A stretch of 7,684 nt of DNA from Dehalococcoidia bacterium (GCA_016783225.1 JADHWZ010000109.1:1-7684), one strand, 5' to 3'; counted from the stretch's first letter, positions 1 through 6,917 are shown. A program made the numbers and translations. The notes: a model not told the origin generated them from the letters alone.

Positions 1-1879
1 CAACATCTAGCATCTCCGTCAGGGGCAACCCCGGTGTGGCACTCAAAACACATCCCCAGGCAACCTCGAACTTCTTCCGAATATCGGGATTGCCAACACT
101 CTGATAGCCCGGGTAGACATTGGGCAGGGCAGCCATATCGCAAGCGCCCTGGACGTTGTTTTGCCCCCGCAGCGGGTTTACCCCGGTTGACGGCTTGCCG
201 ATGTTCCCGGTCAGCATCGCTAAGTTAGCGGTAGCAAATACGTTGTCCGTGCCGTGGCTGTGCTGGGTAATGCCCATGGCGTAGAGAATGGACGACGGCT
301 TGCGCGTGGCGTACAAGCGAGCTGCCTCACCTATCTTCTCCCCTGGTACACCAGTGACCTTCTGTACGAAGTCGAGGTCAAAACCGCGTAGCGATTCCCT
401 GAAGGCATCGAAATTCTCGCAAGACTCCTCGATAAAGGCCAGATCAGCTAGTTTCTCATCAACGATTACCCGCATCATGCCCATAAGAAGAGCTACATCA
501 CTGCCTGGAGAATGCCTCAGCCAGACATCCGCGTAACGGCAAAGCTCAATCTCCCGGGGGTTGGCTACGATGAGCTTCCCGCTGTTTCGCACCGCCTTCT
601 TAATCTCCAGGGCAATGACCGGATGGCCTTCGGTGGTGTTGCTGCCAATAACGAGGATGCACCCCGCCTCCCCAATCTCATTGATAGAATTGGTCATGGC
701 ACCGCTGCCGAGACTGGCGGCCAGACCGGCCACCGTAGGGGCATGTCAGAGGCGGGCGCAGTGATCCACATTGTTGGTCTGCATCACCACACGGGTGAAT
801 TTCTGCGCCACGTAGTTTTCCTCATTGGTGCACTTGGCTGAGGAGATGAAAGCGAATTGATCTCCTCTATAGCCTGCGAGTTTGTCCGCCACCAAGTCCA
901 ACGCTTCGTCCCAGCTTGCCTCGGCCAACTCTCCATTCTTCCGCACCAAGGGCATGGTCAAACGCTGAGGGTGGTGAACGAACTCGGCAATACCAAAACG
1001 GCCTTTAACACAGGCCTGCCCCTGATTCACCGAATTCTCCATAACCGGTGTCACCCGAAGGATCCTATTCTCTTTTGTTTCAAGGTTCAACTGGCAGCCA
1101 ACCCCACAATAAGGGCAGGTTGTCACTACAGAGCGCTCGGCTAAGCCTCCCCACCTGTTAGCTCGCTCCATCAGAGCACCAGTCGGGCAAATGTCGACAC
1201 AGGCCCCGCAGGATTGGCATCCTGAATCTTGCAACGTTTTGTTGAAGGCGGTGCCAGGTACGGTCTGACCGCCCCGGTAAGTGAAAGCGATTGCGCTCAC
1301 CCCTCTCACTTCTTGGCAGACCCTGACACACCGGCCACAGAGTATGCACAGGTTATAGTCTCGGTCGAAGAATGGTGAGTCGCTAAGGATGGGCAACTCC
1401 TTGCGAACAATCGGGAGAGAAACCTGCTCCAGTCCTATGTAATCGGCAACTTCTTGGAGTTCACATCGTCCGTTTCTGGGACAAGTGACACAGCGCTCAG
1501 TAACTGCCACACTGCGCAAACATATATCAAATGGCTGGCAACGGTCCTTGCGCCAGCAAGCAAGGCAAGCATTTGGGTGCTCCGCCAGAATCAGTTCGAA
1601 GATGTTACGCCGCAACTCTTGAAGTTGTGGTGTGCTAGTATTGACTACCATGTCATCGGTTGCCGGTGTGGTGCAGGCGGTAGGGAACCCCCGCATGTTC
1701 TCAATTTCAACGATGCACATGCGGCAGCCCCCATACGGAGCCAAACTGGGATGGTAACACAACGTGGGGATGTAGATCCCTGCCTCTCGGGCGGCTTCCA
1801 GTACTGTAGCTCCTTCTTTTGGCCTAACTTGCTGGCCATCAATGGTCAGACTTAGAGTCCTGGTCTGAGCAATAACCAT
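1..1879 (-). CDS. fdhA: Selenocysteine-containing formate dehydrogenase catalytic subunit FdhA, partial at 3' end (window edge)
   Basis: Catalyses formate/CO2 interconversion at a Mo- or W-bis-pterin site; probably cytoplasmic, since no signal peptide is seen. Domains in order: NuoG-like [2Fe-2S] ferredoxin (C41, C52, C55, C69); His-Cys cluster region (H101, C105, C108, C114) with an extra cysteine segment (C120, C130, C133, C139); two [4Fe-4S] sites (C178/181/184/188 and C221/224/227/231); then the catalytic domain with its own [4Fe-4S] site (C255, C258, C262, C290). Residue 378 is TGA in the context VDHCARL-U-HAPTVAGL, the family's Cys/Sec active-site position. The frame then runs 248 more codons to base 2 with no stop and keeps family motifs such as NPLRGQNNVQGACDM. 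About 626 residues are visible; from memory relatives of this architecture are near 900, so the molybdopterin C-terminus lies outside. ATG 1877-1879 is chosen because TGA and TAG lie in frame just upstream; its ribosome site is weak. The gene lies 67 nt after the nuoF-like gene, in the same direction. Automated callers would end this gene at 746. Confidence 0.95.
716..734 (-). promoter_or_regulatory. Bacterial SECIS hairpin for UGA recoding in fdhA
   Basis: On the mRNA strand, 11 nt after the UGA, the arms GGUGGCC (734-728) and GGCCGCC (722-716) form seven consecutive pairs, including one U-G, around the 5-nt loop GGUCU (727-723). An optional extension pairs 736-735 with 714-713 around a bulged A715. 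The 11-nt spacing, the GGUCU loop and its codon register (GGU CUG as codons 7 and 8 after UGA) are the same as in the E. coli fdhF SECIS, where SelB binds the loop G and U. The E. coli bulged U has no obvious equivalent in this perfect stem. The hairpin lies inside the coding sequence, as usual for bacterial SECIS elements. Confidence 0.9.
746..748 (-). other. In-frame UGA read as selenocysteine (residue 378 of FdhA)
   Basis: The codon lies exactly at the formate dehydrogenase active-site residue, which is Cys or Sec in the family (Sec140 of E. coli FdhH, in a CCARV-U-HGPSVAGL context). The residues before it (DHCARL) and after it (HAPTVAGL) are in one frame and match the family, so no frameshift is needed to join the two halves. 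Sec insertion is inferred from this position together with the adjacent hairpin. Translating it requires SelA/SelB/SelC/SelD elsewhere in the genome, which this window cannot show. Confidence 0.93.
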
Positions 1880-1946
1880 GTCTAATCTCTATCAATCCCT
1901 GCCGGCGTACGGACATTCCGAGCCCCCGACAGTTCGAAAACCTTCT

Positions 1947-3857
1947 TTAGGCTGATGCCTCAACGGGTGCAGGCTGTAAAGGGACCTCAATTCGCTCACC
2001 TGACACTTTGGCTACAGCAGCAAAACGGGGTGGGCAAACATCAAGACATGTCCCACATTTGATGCATTTGTCTTGGTCGATAACATGTACTAGCCTCTTG
2101 CCCCCTGAGATTGCTTCAACAGGGCAATTCCGCAAGCAAATCATACAGCCCTGGCATTTATCTGGCAAAATGTAAAAGGAAATCAGCTCTTTGCATACCA
2201 GAGCAGGACACCGCTTTTCGTTAATGTGAGCCTCATATTCATCGCGAAAATAGCGAATAGTAGTCAGCACTGGGTTAGGAGCGGTCTGCCCCAAGCCACA
2301 GAGTGAGCCCTGCTTGACCGTGTTAGCTATCCTCTCCAGTTCCTCTACATCTCCAGGCTTGCCCTCGCCCTTGGCTATACGCTCCAAAGTAGCTAACATC
2401 TGCCGTGTGCCAACTCGGCAGGGAGGACACTTACCACAAGACTCAGCCTGAGTAAAGGTGAGGAAGTATCTTGTAAGGTCAACCATACACGTCTCTTCAT
2501 CAGCCACAATCATGCCGCCAGACCCTATGATCGAGCCAGCAGCGGTCAACGACTCATAATCAACGGGTGAATCAACCATAGATGATGGCAGGCAACCTCC
2601 AGAAGGACCACCAGTTTGCACCGCCTTAAACTGCTTGCCGTTGAGGATGCCGCCGCCGATGCCATAAATGATTTCACCCAAAGTAATGCCTAAGGGCACC
2701 TCAATAAGCCCTGTGCGCTCCACCTTACCTACCAGGGCGAAAGTCTTCGTGCCTTTGCTTCCCTCCGAACCGTACTGGGCATACCATTCACTGCCTTTCT
2801 GTAAGATCAACGCGGCGTTTGCCCAGGTTTCCACATTGTTTATGTTCGTTGGCTTCCCCCACAGCCCGGAAGTCGCCGGAAAGGGAGGCCGTGGCCGAGG
2901 CATTCCTCGCTTGCCTTCAATAGACGCGATTAGAGCTGTCTCCTCACCACAAACGAAAGCCCCGGCTCCTTCCTTGATCTTCAGGTGAAAATTGAAACCC
3001 GAGCCAAGAATGTTATCCCCGATAAGACCATGCTCCTCCATTTGGTGAAGAGCCAGCCTCAATCTTTCCAAAGCCAGCGGATACTCAGCGCGACAATAGA
3101 TGTAGCCATGGTTGGCCCCTATAGTGTAAGCACCGACAACCATTCCCTCTAAGACTGCGTGAGGGTCTCCTTCCAGTAACGACCGATTCATAAAAGCACC
3201 CGGGTCCCCCTCGTCGGCATTGCAGATAATGTACTTCTCATCCCCTGGTGCCTTTCGGCAGAAATCCCACTTCTGTCCAGTAGAGAACCCGGCTCCACCT
3301 CTCCCCCGCAAGCCCGATTTCTTGATCTCCTCAATAATCGCCTCTGGCGTCATTTTCAGTGCCTTGACCAGACCACTGTAGCCACCGCCAGCAATATAAT
3401 GATCAATATTCTCAGGATCGATGAAGCCGCAGTTGTGTAAGACTACACGGACTTGTGGCTTAAGTACCGGCAAGTCGAACAAATTGGGTATGCCATCGAT
3501 GCTACCGTCACCAATGCAACCCAAAGCCAGGTCGGGATGGGAATCATCGTTGACTAGGTAATCCTCAATGAGCTGAGCAACTACGTCCTGGGTCAGGTTT
3601 CCGTAAATGACTTGGGGACGCCCTGGCTTCGCTATGTCAATCATCGGTTCGGCATAGCATAGGCCCATGCAGCCAACCTGGATAACAGTAGCCTCAATAC
3701 TCTGCCGTCTGAGTTCTCCGTCAATGGCTTCAAGGACGCCGAGAGCCCCGGCGGCTCTACCGCAGGTACCTGCGCCGACCAATATTCGTGGCTTATCGCT
3801 GGATTGCAGTGCCTCCCACTCAGCTACTGCGCGACTCTGGATTTCCTCGAAAGTCAT
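1947..3857 (-). CDS. nuoF: NuoF/HydB-like NAD(P)H- and FMN-binding subunit of the formate dehydrogenase complex
   Basis: Flavin-bearing electron-transfer subunit, 636 aa. N-terminal thioredoxin-like [2Fe-2S]-type domain (about 23-105, cysteines C32, C63, C67). The 51-kDa FMN/NADH domain follows, with LRGRGGAGF at 183-191, NADEGDPGAF at 213-222, and GAGAFVCGEETALI from 297. An SLBB-type region contains GGPSGG (416-421). A NuoF [4Fe-4S] site is C474, C477, C480 and C520. Two C-terminal ferredoxin clusters follow: C568/571/574/578 and C598/601/604/608. H544, C550 and C555 form a conserved-looking His-Cys-Cys group, possibly metal binding. This extended layout is that of HydB/HytB-type subunits of NAD-linked or electron-bifurcating hydrogenases and formate dehydrogenases; complex I NuoF lacks both end domains. 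It starts 12 bp after the nuoE-like stop, with AAAGGG close before the ATG. NAD versus NADP preference cannot be read from the sequence. The symbol denotes homology only; this is not respiratory complex I. Confidence 0.93.
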   Translation of the reverse strand: MTFEEIQSRAVAEWEALQSSDKPRILVGAGTCGRAAGALGVLEAIDGELRRQSIEATVIQVGCMGLCYAEPMIDIAKPGRPQVIYGNLTQDVVAQLIEDYLVNDDSHPDLALGCIGDGSIDGIPNLFDLPVLKPQVRVVLHNCGFIDPENIDHYIAGGGYSGLVKALKMTPEAIIEEIKKSGLRGRGGAGFSTGQKWDFCRKAPGDEKYIICNADEGDPGAFMNRSLLEGDPHAVLEGMVVGAYTIGANHGYIYCRAEYPLALERLRLALHQMEEHGLIGDNILGSGFNFHLKIKEGAGAFVCGEETALIASIEGKRGMPRPRPPFPATSGLWGKPTNINNVETWANAALILQKGSEWYAQYGSEGSKGTKTFALVGKVERTGLIEVPLGITLGEIIYGIGGGILNGKQFKAVQTGGPSGGCLPSSMVDSPVDYESLTAAGSIIGSGGMIVADEETCMVDLTRYFLTFTQAESCGKCPPCRVGTRQMLATLERIAKGEGKPGDVEELERIANTVKQGSLCGLGQTAPNPVLTTIRYFRDEYEAHINEKRCPALVCKELISFYILPDKCQGCMICLRNCPVEAISGGKRLVHVIDQDKCIKCGTCLDVCPPRFAAVAKVSGERIEVPLQPAPVEASA

Positions 3858-3869
3858 AACCCTTTACTC

Positions 3870-4319
3870 TCAGTGATACTCAGACAGAATATCCTTTGCT
3901 TTAGCAATAGTCACCCGACCATAGACATTTTTATCGATGACCATTACCGGGGCCAGGGCACAAGCCCCAAAGCATGCCACTCTTTCCAGACTGAACTTGT
4001 AGTCTTTGGTTGTCTCTCCAGACTCAACGCCGAGTTCTCTCTTTACCTCGTCCAGAATGCGCTCACCACCACGGACATGGCAAGCTGTACCTAGACAGAC
4101 CTTCAGAGTGTGCTTGCCACGACGGGTGAAATAGAACTGGGCATAAAAAGAAGCGACTCCAAAGATTTCGCTTTCCGACATCTTGGTGAATGCAGCTACC
4201 TTTGAAATTGCCTCCTCGGGAAGATAACCTACCTTCTCCTGAACCTTCTGCAGGATGGGAATTAACGCCCCCTTTTCCCCCTCATATTCAGCCAGCATCT
4301 CAGCTAGTTCATCAGGCAC
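3870..4319 (-). CDS. nuoE: NuoE/HydC-like [2Fe-2S] subunit of the formate dehydrogenase complex
   Basis: Small electron-transfer subunit of about 149 aa from the start chosen here. A helical N-terminal part (ALIPILQKVQEKVGYLPEEA) is followed by a thioredoxin-fold [2Fe-2S] domain with the NuoE pattern CLGTAC (C75, C80) and CFGAC (C116, C120). GTG at 4317-4319 is preferred over the longer TTG start at 4382. An AGGAGGT ribosome site lies 4 nt before the GTG, family similarity begins about there (PDELAEMLAEYEGEKGAL), and a promoter overlaps the TTG. It is the first gene of the three-gene set nuoE-nuoF-fdhA, which forms the usual subunit order of NAD(P)-linked and bifurcating complexes. In such complexes NuoE/HydC docks on the flavin subunit. 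Confidence 0.92.
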   Translation of the reverse strand: MPDELAEMLAEYEGEKGALIPILQKVQEKVGYLPEEAISKVAAFTKMSESEIFGVASFYAQFYFTRRGKHTLKVCLGTACHVRGGERILDEVKRELGVESGETTKDYKFSLERVACFGACALAPVMVIDKNVYGRVTIAKAKDILSEYH

Positions 4320-4323
4320 TGTG

Positions 4324-4330
4324 ACCTCCT
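4324..4330 (-). promoter_or_regulatory. Strong Shine-Dalgarno site deciding the nuoE start
   Basis: The mRNA reads AGGAGGT-CACA-GTG, a near-perfect anti-16S match 4 nt before GTG 4317-4319. No comparable site precedes the alternative TTG at 4382, so this supports the shorter NuoE. Confidence 0.8.
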
Positions 4331-4353
4331 GCAGACCGAACAACCAAATCGGT

Positions 4354-4382
4354 AGTTTACCAAATAAGGTCTCCCTGGTCAA
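4354..4382 (-). promoter_or_regulatory. Putative housekeeping-sigma promoter of the nuoE-nuoF-fdhA operon
   Basis: The -35 element is TTGACC (4382-4377, 5/6 to consensus). A 17-nt spacer follows, then -10 TAAACT (4359-4354, 4/6). Transcription would start near 4346-4348, leaving a leader of about 30 nt before the GTG that includes the AGGAGGT site. The position in the 120-bp gap after the YkgJ gene fits an independent promoter for the formate dehydrogenase genes. It is a sequence match only. Confidence 0.5.
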
Positions 4383-4439
4383 ACGTGCGTTTTCGAGCTC
4401 GTTTGCAGGCCCTGGAGCGGCATGGCAACACTTATCGGT

Positions 4440-4991
4440 TCACTTCCCCCGGTGCTTTAGCAGGTGCAGACAAAGATTCCTCAATGAGTCCTTGGCTTGA
4501 CCCTCATGTAGTTTGCCTTGCTCAAAGGCTGCCACAATGTTATTCACTTCTTCTCCTATGCCCAGTGAAGTCAACCCTTCAGGGTCCAGGGGGAATTGGC
4601 AAGACAAACTGAATAGCTTCGAGACCGCCTGTTTATCGCTATTCAACAAGTCCTCTATCGGCTTCTGCAATATCTCTTTGGCTTCTTGACTTAGCGGGGC
4701 TTCATCCAGGAGTTGCTTACAGAAATGATATCTGCATTCCCTCGGCCTTATCTCATAAATAGGACATGAATCAAACTTGTCTGAATAGAACCTGCAACCG
4801 ATTTCCCTACAACACTTACCTTTGCAGGCTGAACACCTAATTCTGCCTGTTTCGTTCAGGACTTGTGTAACCCTGGAGATCTCTGCGCCGAAGAGCTCAT
4901 TGAACCGGTCATCAGTCAGGAATATGTCAGATGCATTGCATGGGCAGGTTCTTCCATCAGGAGTCTTTCTGTTGCAGGCTCTCCCGGACAT
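4440..4991 (-). CDS. YkgJ-type cysteine-cluster protein (putative Zn/Fe-binding)
   Basis: A soluble 183-aa protein with 13 cysteines. The core CSACKGKCC (C53, C56, C60, C61), then C66, C76 (SCPIYEIRPREC, C86) and C91, follows the YkgJ-family pattern CxxCxxxCC ... CPxYxxRPxxC, which is proposed to chelate zinc or an iron-sulfur cluster. An additional N-terminal group, C6, C16 and C18, sits in a CNRKTPDGRTCPC stretch. The C-terminal 90 residues are helical and lack further motifs apart from C131 and C174. ATG 4989-4991 has AAGGG eight nt upstream. The biochemical role of the family is not established. It lies between the FAD remnant and the formate dehydrogenase operon, in the same direction, and could be cotranscribed with either. 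No terminator was seen after it. Confidence 0.85.
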   Translation of the reverse strand: MSGRACNRKTPDGRTCPCNASDIFLTDDRFNELFGAEISRVTQVLNETGRIRCSACKGKCCREIGCRFYSDKFDSCPIYEIRPRECRYHFCKQLLDEAPLSQEAKEILQKPIEDLLNSDKQAVSKLFSLSCQFPLDPEGLTSLGIGEEVNNIVAAFEQGKLHEGQAKDSLRNLCLHLLKHRGK

Positions 4992-5109
4992 ACTAGGCGC
5001 CCTTTTCTATAACTACCTGCATTTGGCTATTCTCGAACCGATGAATGGCCCGGGCTACCAATCTGCATCCCTTCCGCACTGGTGGAGCTGTTGCAGTGTG
5101 CTCGCACAG

Positions 5110-5436
5110 TTATGGAGAAAGGGGAGGTTGGGATTCACCCAAGGCCACCTTGTCAAAGCTCCTGATTCCAGAGCGCCGTTGTAAGTACCGGGTCTGCCCT
5201 CTTGGGGTTATCATCTCCACCTTGAAGAGCTCGTTCTTGCACAGCTTCTCCCGGGGTATCTTTTCACCAACGAGCTTCTCCAAATAGGGGAATTGTATTC
5301 CAGAACAGGGCTTATTCCTCGGCGTCTGGGACTTCTCTATCAGGAGTGTTCTGGAACCCTCCTTCGCCAATCGCCGGGCGGTCACTGAGCCTCCTATCCC
5401 ATCACCGACCACGACCACATCGTATCTGTCCAGCAT
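5110..5436 (-). pseudogene. N-terminal remnant of a geranylgeranyl-reductase-like FAD oxidoreductase
   Basis: The 108-residue reading frame holds only the dinucleotide-binding start of a family normally around 350-400 aa. A beta strand runs into GDGIGG (GxGxxG, 11-16), an acidic E34 ends the second strand (TLLIEK), and a conserved KPCSGIQFPYLEKL segment with C44 follows. Similarity seems to fade after residue about 80, and TAA at 5110-5112 ends the frame. No FAD C-terminal or substrate domain follows. The same frame is open for 38 more codons past the TAA, to TAG at 4993-4995, directly before the YkgJ start, but I cannot recognise that tail. I read this as a truncated or internally deleted gene. 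A short functional protein is possible but unlikely because the catalytic domain is absent. ATG 5434-5436 has only a weak ribosome site (GGCGAG). Confidence 0.7.
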
Positions 5437-5469
5437 TGATCACACTCGCCTACAGGTCACCTGCAGCCT

Positions 5470-5498
5470 ATTATATCCGCGGCGCGGATAGCCGTCCA
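5470..5498 (-). promoter_or_regulatory. Putative promoter reading toward the FAD remnant and YkgJ gene
   Basis: A perfect -10 TATAAT (5475-5470) lies 17 nt after a -35-like TGGACG (5498-5493, 4/6). The expected start near 5463 gives a leader of about 27 nt before ATG 5436. The core elements are well spaced; activity is inferred. Confidence 0.55.
5474..5490. promoter_or_regulatory. 17-bp palindrome in the promoter spacer, candidate operator
   Basis: TATCCGCG-G-CGCGGATA is a perfect inverted repeat with 8-bp arms around one central base. It fills nearly the whole spacer between the -35 and -10 of the leftward promoter and overlaps the -10 by two bases. That is a classic place for a repressor or activator dimer. 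I do not recognise the consensus. A second, self-complementary CTATCGATAG lies nearby at 5509-5518. Confidence 0.5.
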
Positions 5499-5529
5499 GC
5501 TTAGCCGCCTATCGATAGCGTCTGACTGA

Positions 5530-5583
5530 ATCATTTCCCCGGGTTGGCGCACTGCAACGTGAGTGAATCGACTATCATTTCCC
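5530..5583 (+). repeat. Short direct repeat ATCATTTCCC in the divergent intergenic region
   Basis: ATCATTTCCC occurs at 5530-5539 and 5574-5583, 44 bp apart, about four helical turns. Both copies are followed by CGG or GG and lie near TGAATC. It could be a paired protein site or chance. The rest of the 233-bp gap 5437-5669 shows no RNA gene or terminator to me. Confidence 0.3.
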
Positions 5584-5645
5584 GGACAGCGTTTGGTAAG
5601 CCTGTTTGGTCTAGCTGATGCCGATGGCAAGGCATTGAGCAAGGC

Positions 5646-5667
5646 TGCTATACTGCGCGCTATAGCA
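5646..5667 (+). promoter_or_regulatory. Extended -10 promoter with overlapping inverted repeat before the MFS gene
   Basis: TGCTATACT (5646-5654) matches an extended -10 (TGnTATAAT) with one mismatch; no good -35 is seen 17 bp upstream. The same bases form the left arm of TGCTATA-CTGCGCGC-TATAGCA, a perfect 7-bp inverted repeat that ends two bases before ATG 5670. A start near 5661 would give an almost leaderless mRNA, which agrees with the absence of a Shine-Dalgarno site. A protein bound to the repeat would cover the -10 and the transcription start. Confidence 0.45.
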
Positions 5668-5669
5668 CC

Positions 5670-6917
5670 ATGGAGAACCATCCACAAGCTGGACAACACA
5701 AACGTATTCTTGGTCTAAATGCCAACGTCTTCTTTCTGGGTCTGGTGAGCTTTCTCACTGATGTCAGCAGTGAGATGATTTTCACCCTCCTGCCTCTGTT
5801 TCTAGCCAACATCCTCGGAGCAGCGACCGTTATCATCGGCCTTATTGAAGGAGTGGCTGAGAGCACTGCCTCTCTCATCAAGATCATTAGCGGCTGGTTC
5901 AGCGATAAATTGGGCGAGCGCAAGTCTCTGGCTATTGTTGGCTATGTATTGTCTACGCTGGCCAAACCTTTCATGTATATAGCCACAACCTGGGGGATGG
6001 TGCTCGGAGTAAGGTTTACTGATAGGCTGGGCAAGGGTGTGCGCACTGCACCACGGGATGCCCTGGTAGCTGATTCTGTATCCGCTGAAGAACGGGGAAA
6101 GGGCTTCGGGTTTCATCGGGCTATGGATACCTCCGGTGCTGCCCTTGGGCTTATCGTAGCAGCAGCCATCGTCTTTTTACTGCAAAAGGGTACTTTGGAA
6201 CTGGCTCAAGGTACTTATCAGTGGCTAGTGCTCATTGGGATTATCCCAGCGGTGCTGGCGTTATTTGTGTTTTTCTTTGTCCGCGAAGCCAAAAAGGATT
6301 CCAACATACAGAGTCACTCTAGCTCAAAGGTAGGGCCGTTATACTTGGATGGAAGCTCCCAAGGTATCAAAAGTGGCTTTGACATCCGCTTCAAGCTTTT
6401 TCTTGGCATTATGTTTTTGTTTACTTTGGGTAATTCTAGCGATGCCTTTCTTATTTTGCGAGCGCAAAACCTGGGCAATTCTGTGCTTTATATACTTTTA
6501 ATGCTTATTCTGTTTAACGTCGTCTATGCAGTTGTGTCAACGCCCGCCGGTGTGGTGTCAGACAGACTGGGGAGAAGGCGAGTCATAGTTTTGGGATGGT
6601 TAATCTATGCTCTTACCTATCTCGGTTTCGCCATGGCATCAGCTTCATGGCAGGTATGGCTACTTTTTGTATTTTACGGGGTTTACTATGGGCTGGCCGA
6701 GGGTGTGACTCGAGCTTTCGTTGCTGACCTCGTGCCGGAAGAGAAGCGAGGCACCGCCTATGGCCTTTTCCATGGCGTAGTTGGGATTGCCCTTTTACCG
6801 GCGAGCATAATCGCCGGCTGGCTGTGGCAGGCGATTAGCCCTGCAGCCCCGTTCTATTTCGGGGCTGGTTTGGCGTGTCTGGCCATGATTGGCCTCTTGG
6901 TGCTAGTCCGGGAGTAA
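5670..6917 (+). CDS. Major facilitator superfamily transporter, substrate unknown
   Basis: An integral membrane protein of 415 aa, normal length for a 12-helix MFS carrier. The N-half has the loop 2-3 signature GWFSDKLGERKSL (75-87). Next comes RFTDRLGKGVRTAPRDALVADS (115-136), a motif shared by an uncharacterised MFS clade. The C-half repeats the loop signature as GVVSDRLGRRRVIVLG (294-309). A hydrophilic central loop spans about 205-238, between the two six-helix halves. Hydrophobic segments cover the rest. D31 and E35 in the first membrane region (LTDVSSEM) may matter for coupling, as charged residues there are conserved in related carriers; this is inference. The start is ATG 5670, with no ribosome site visible. 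It is transcribed away from the FAD remnant and formate genes. A formate-transport role is not indicated: formate channels of the FocA type are unrelated. It ends 2 bp before the convergent panC stop. Confidence 0.88.
   Translation: MENHPQAGQHKRILGLNANVFFLGLVSFLTDVSSEMIFTLLPLFLANILGAATVIIGLIEGVAESTASLIKIISGWFSDKLGERKSLAIVGYVLSTLAKPFMYIATTWGMVLGVRFTDRLGKGVRTAPRDALVADSVSAEERGKGFGFHRAMDTSGAALGLIVAAAIVFLLQKGTLELAQGTYQWLVLIGIIPAVLALFVFFFVREAKKDSNIQSHSSSKVGPLYLDGSSQGIKSGFDIRFKLFLGIMFLFTLGNSSDAFLILRAQNLGNSVLYILLMLILFNVVYAVVSTPAGVVSDRLGRRRVIVLGWLIYALTYLGFAMASASWQVWLLFVFYGVYYGLAEGVTRAFVADLVPEEKRGTAYGLFHGVVGIALLPASIIAGWLWQAISPAAPFYFGAGLACLAMIGLLVLVRE

Noticed and set aside
746..748. The TGA as a frameshift, assembly error or pseudogene of fdhA
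   Set aside because: Both sides are in the same frame and match the family, the codon is at the known Sec position, and a SECIS hairpin with the E. coli spacing follows.
34..1855. Several plus-strand open frames of 60-133 codons opposite fdhA
   Set aside because: They are antisense to a well-supported coding region, and their translations show no recognisable domain.
4320..4382. A longer NuoE starting at TTG 4382
   Set aside because: The TTG falls in a promoter-like -35 box, has no ribosome site, and the extra residues do not resemble the NuoE N-terminus.
5474..5490. The 17-bp palindrome as a rho-independent terminator
   Set aside because: One central base is too tight a loop, no T-run follows on either strand, and the site lies upstream of both divergent genes rather than after one.
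5457..5699. An 80-codon minus-strand frame across the divergent intergenic region
   Set aside because: It overlaps the promoter elements and the MFS start, has no motif, and its product looks like non-coding translation.
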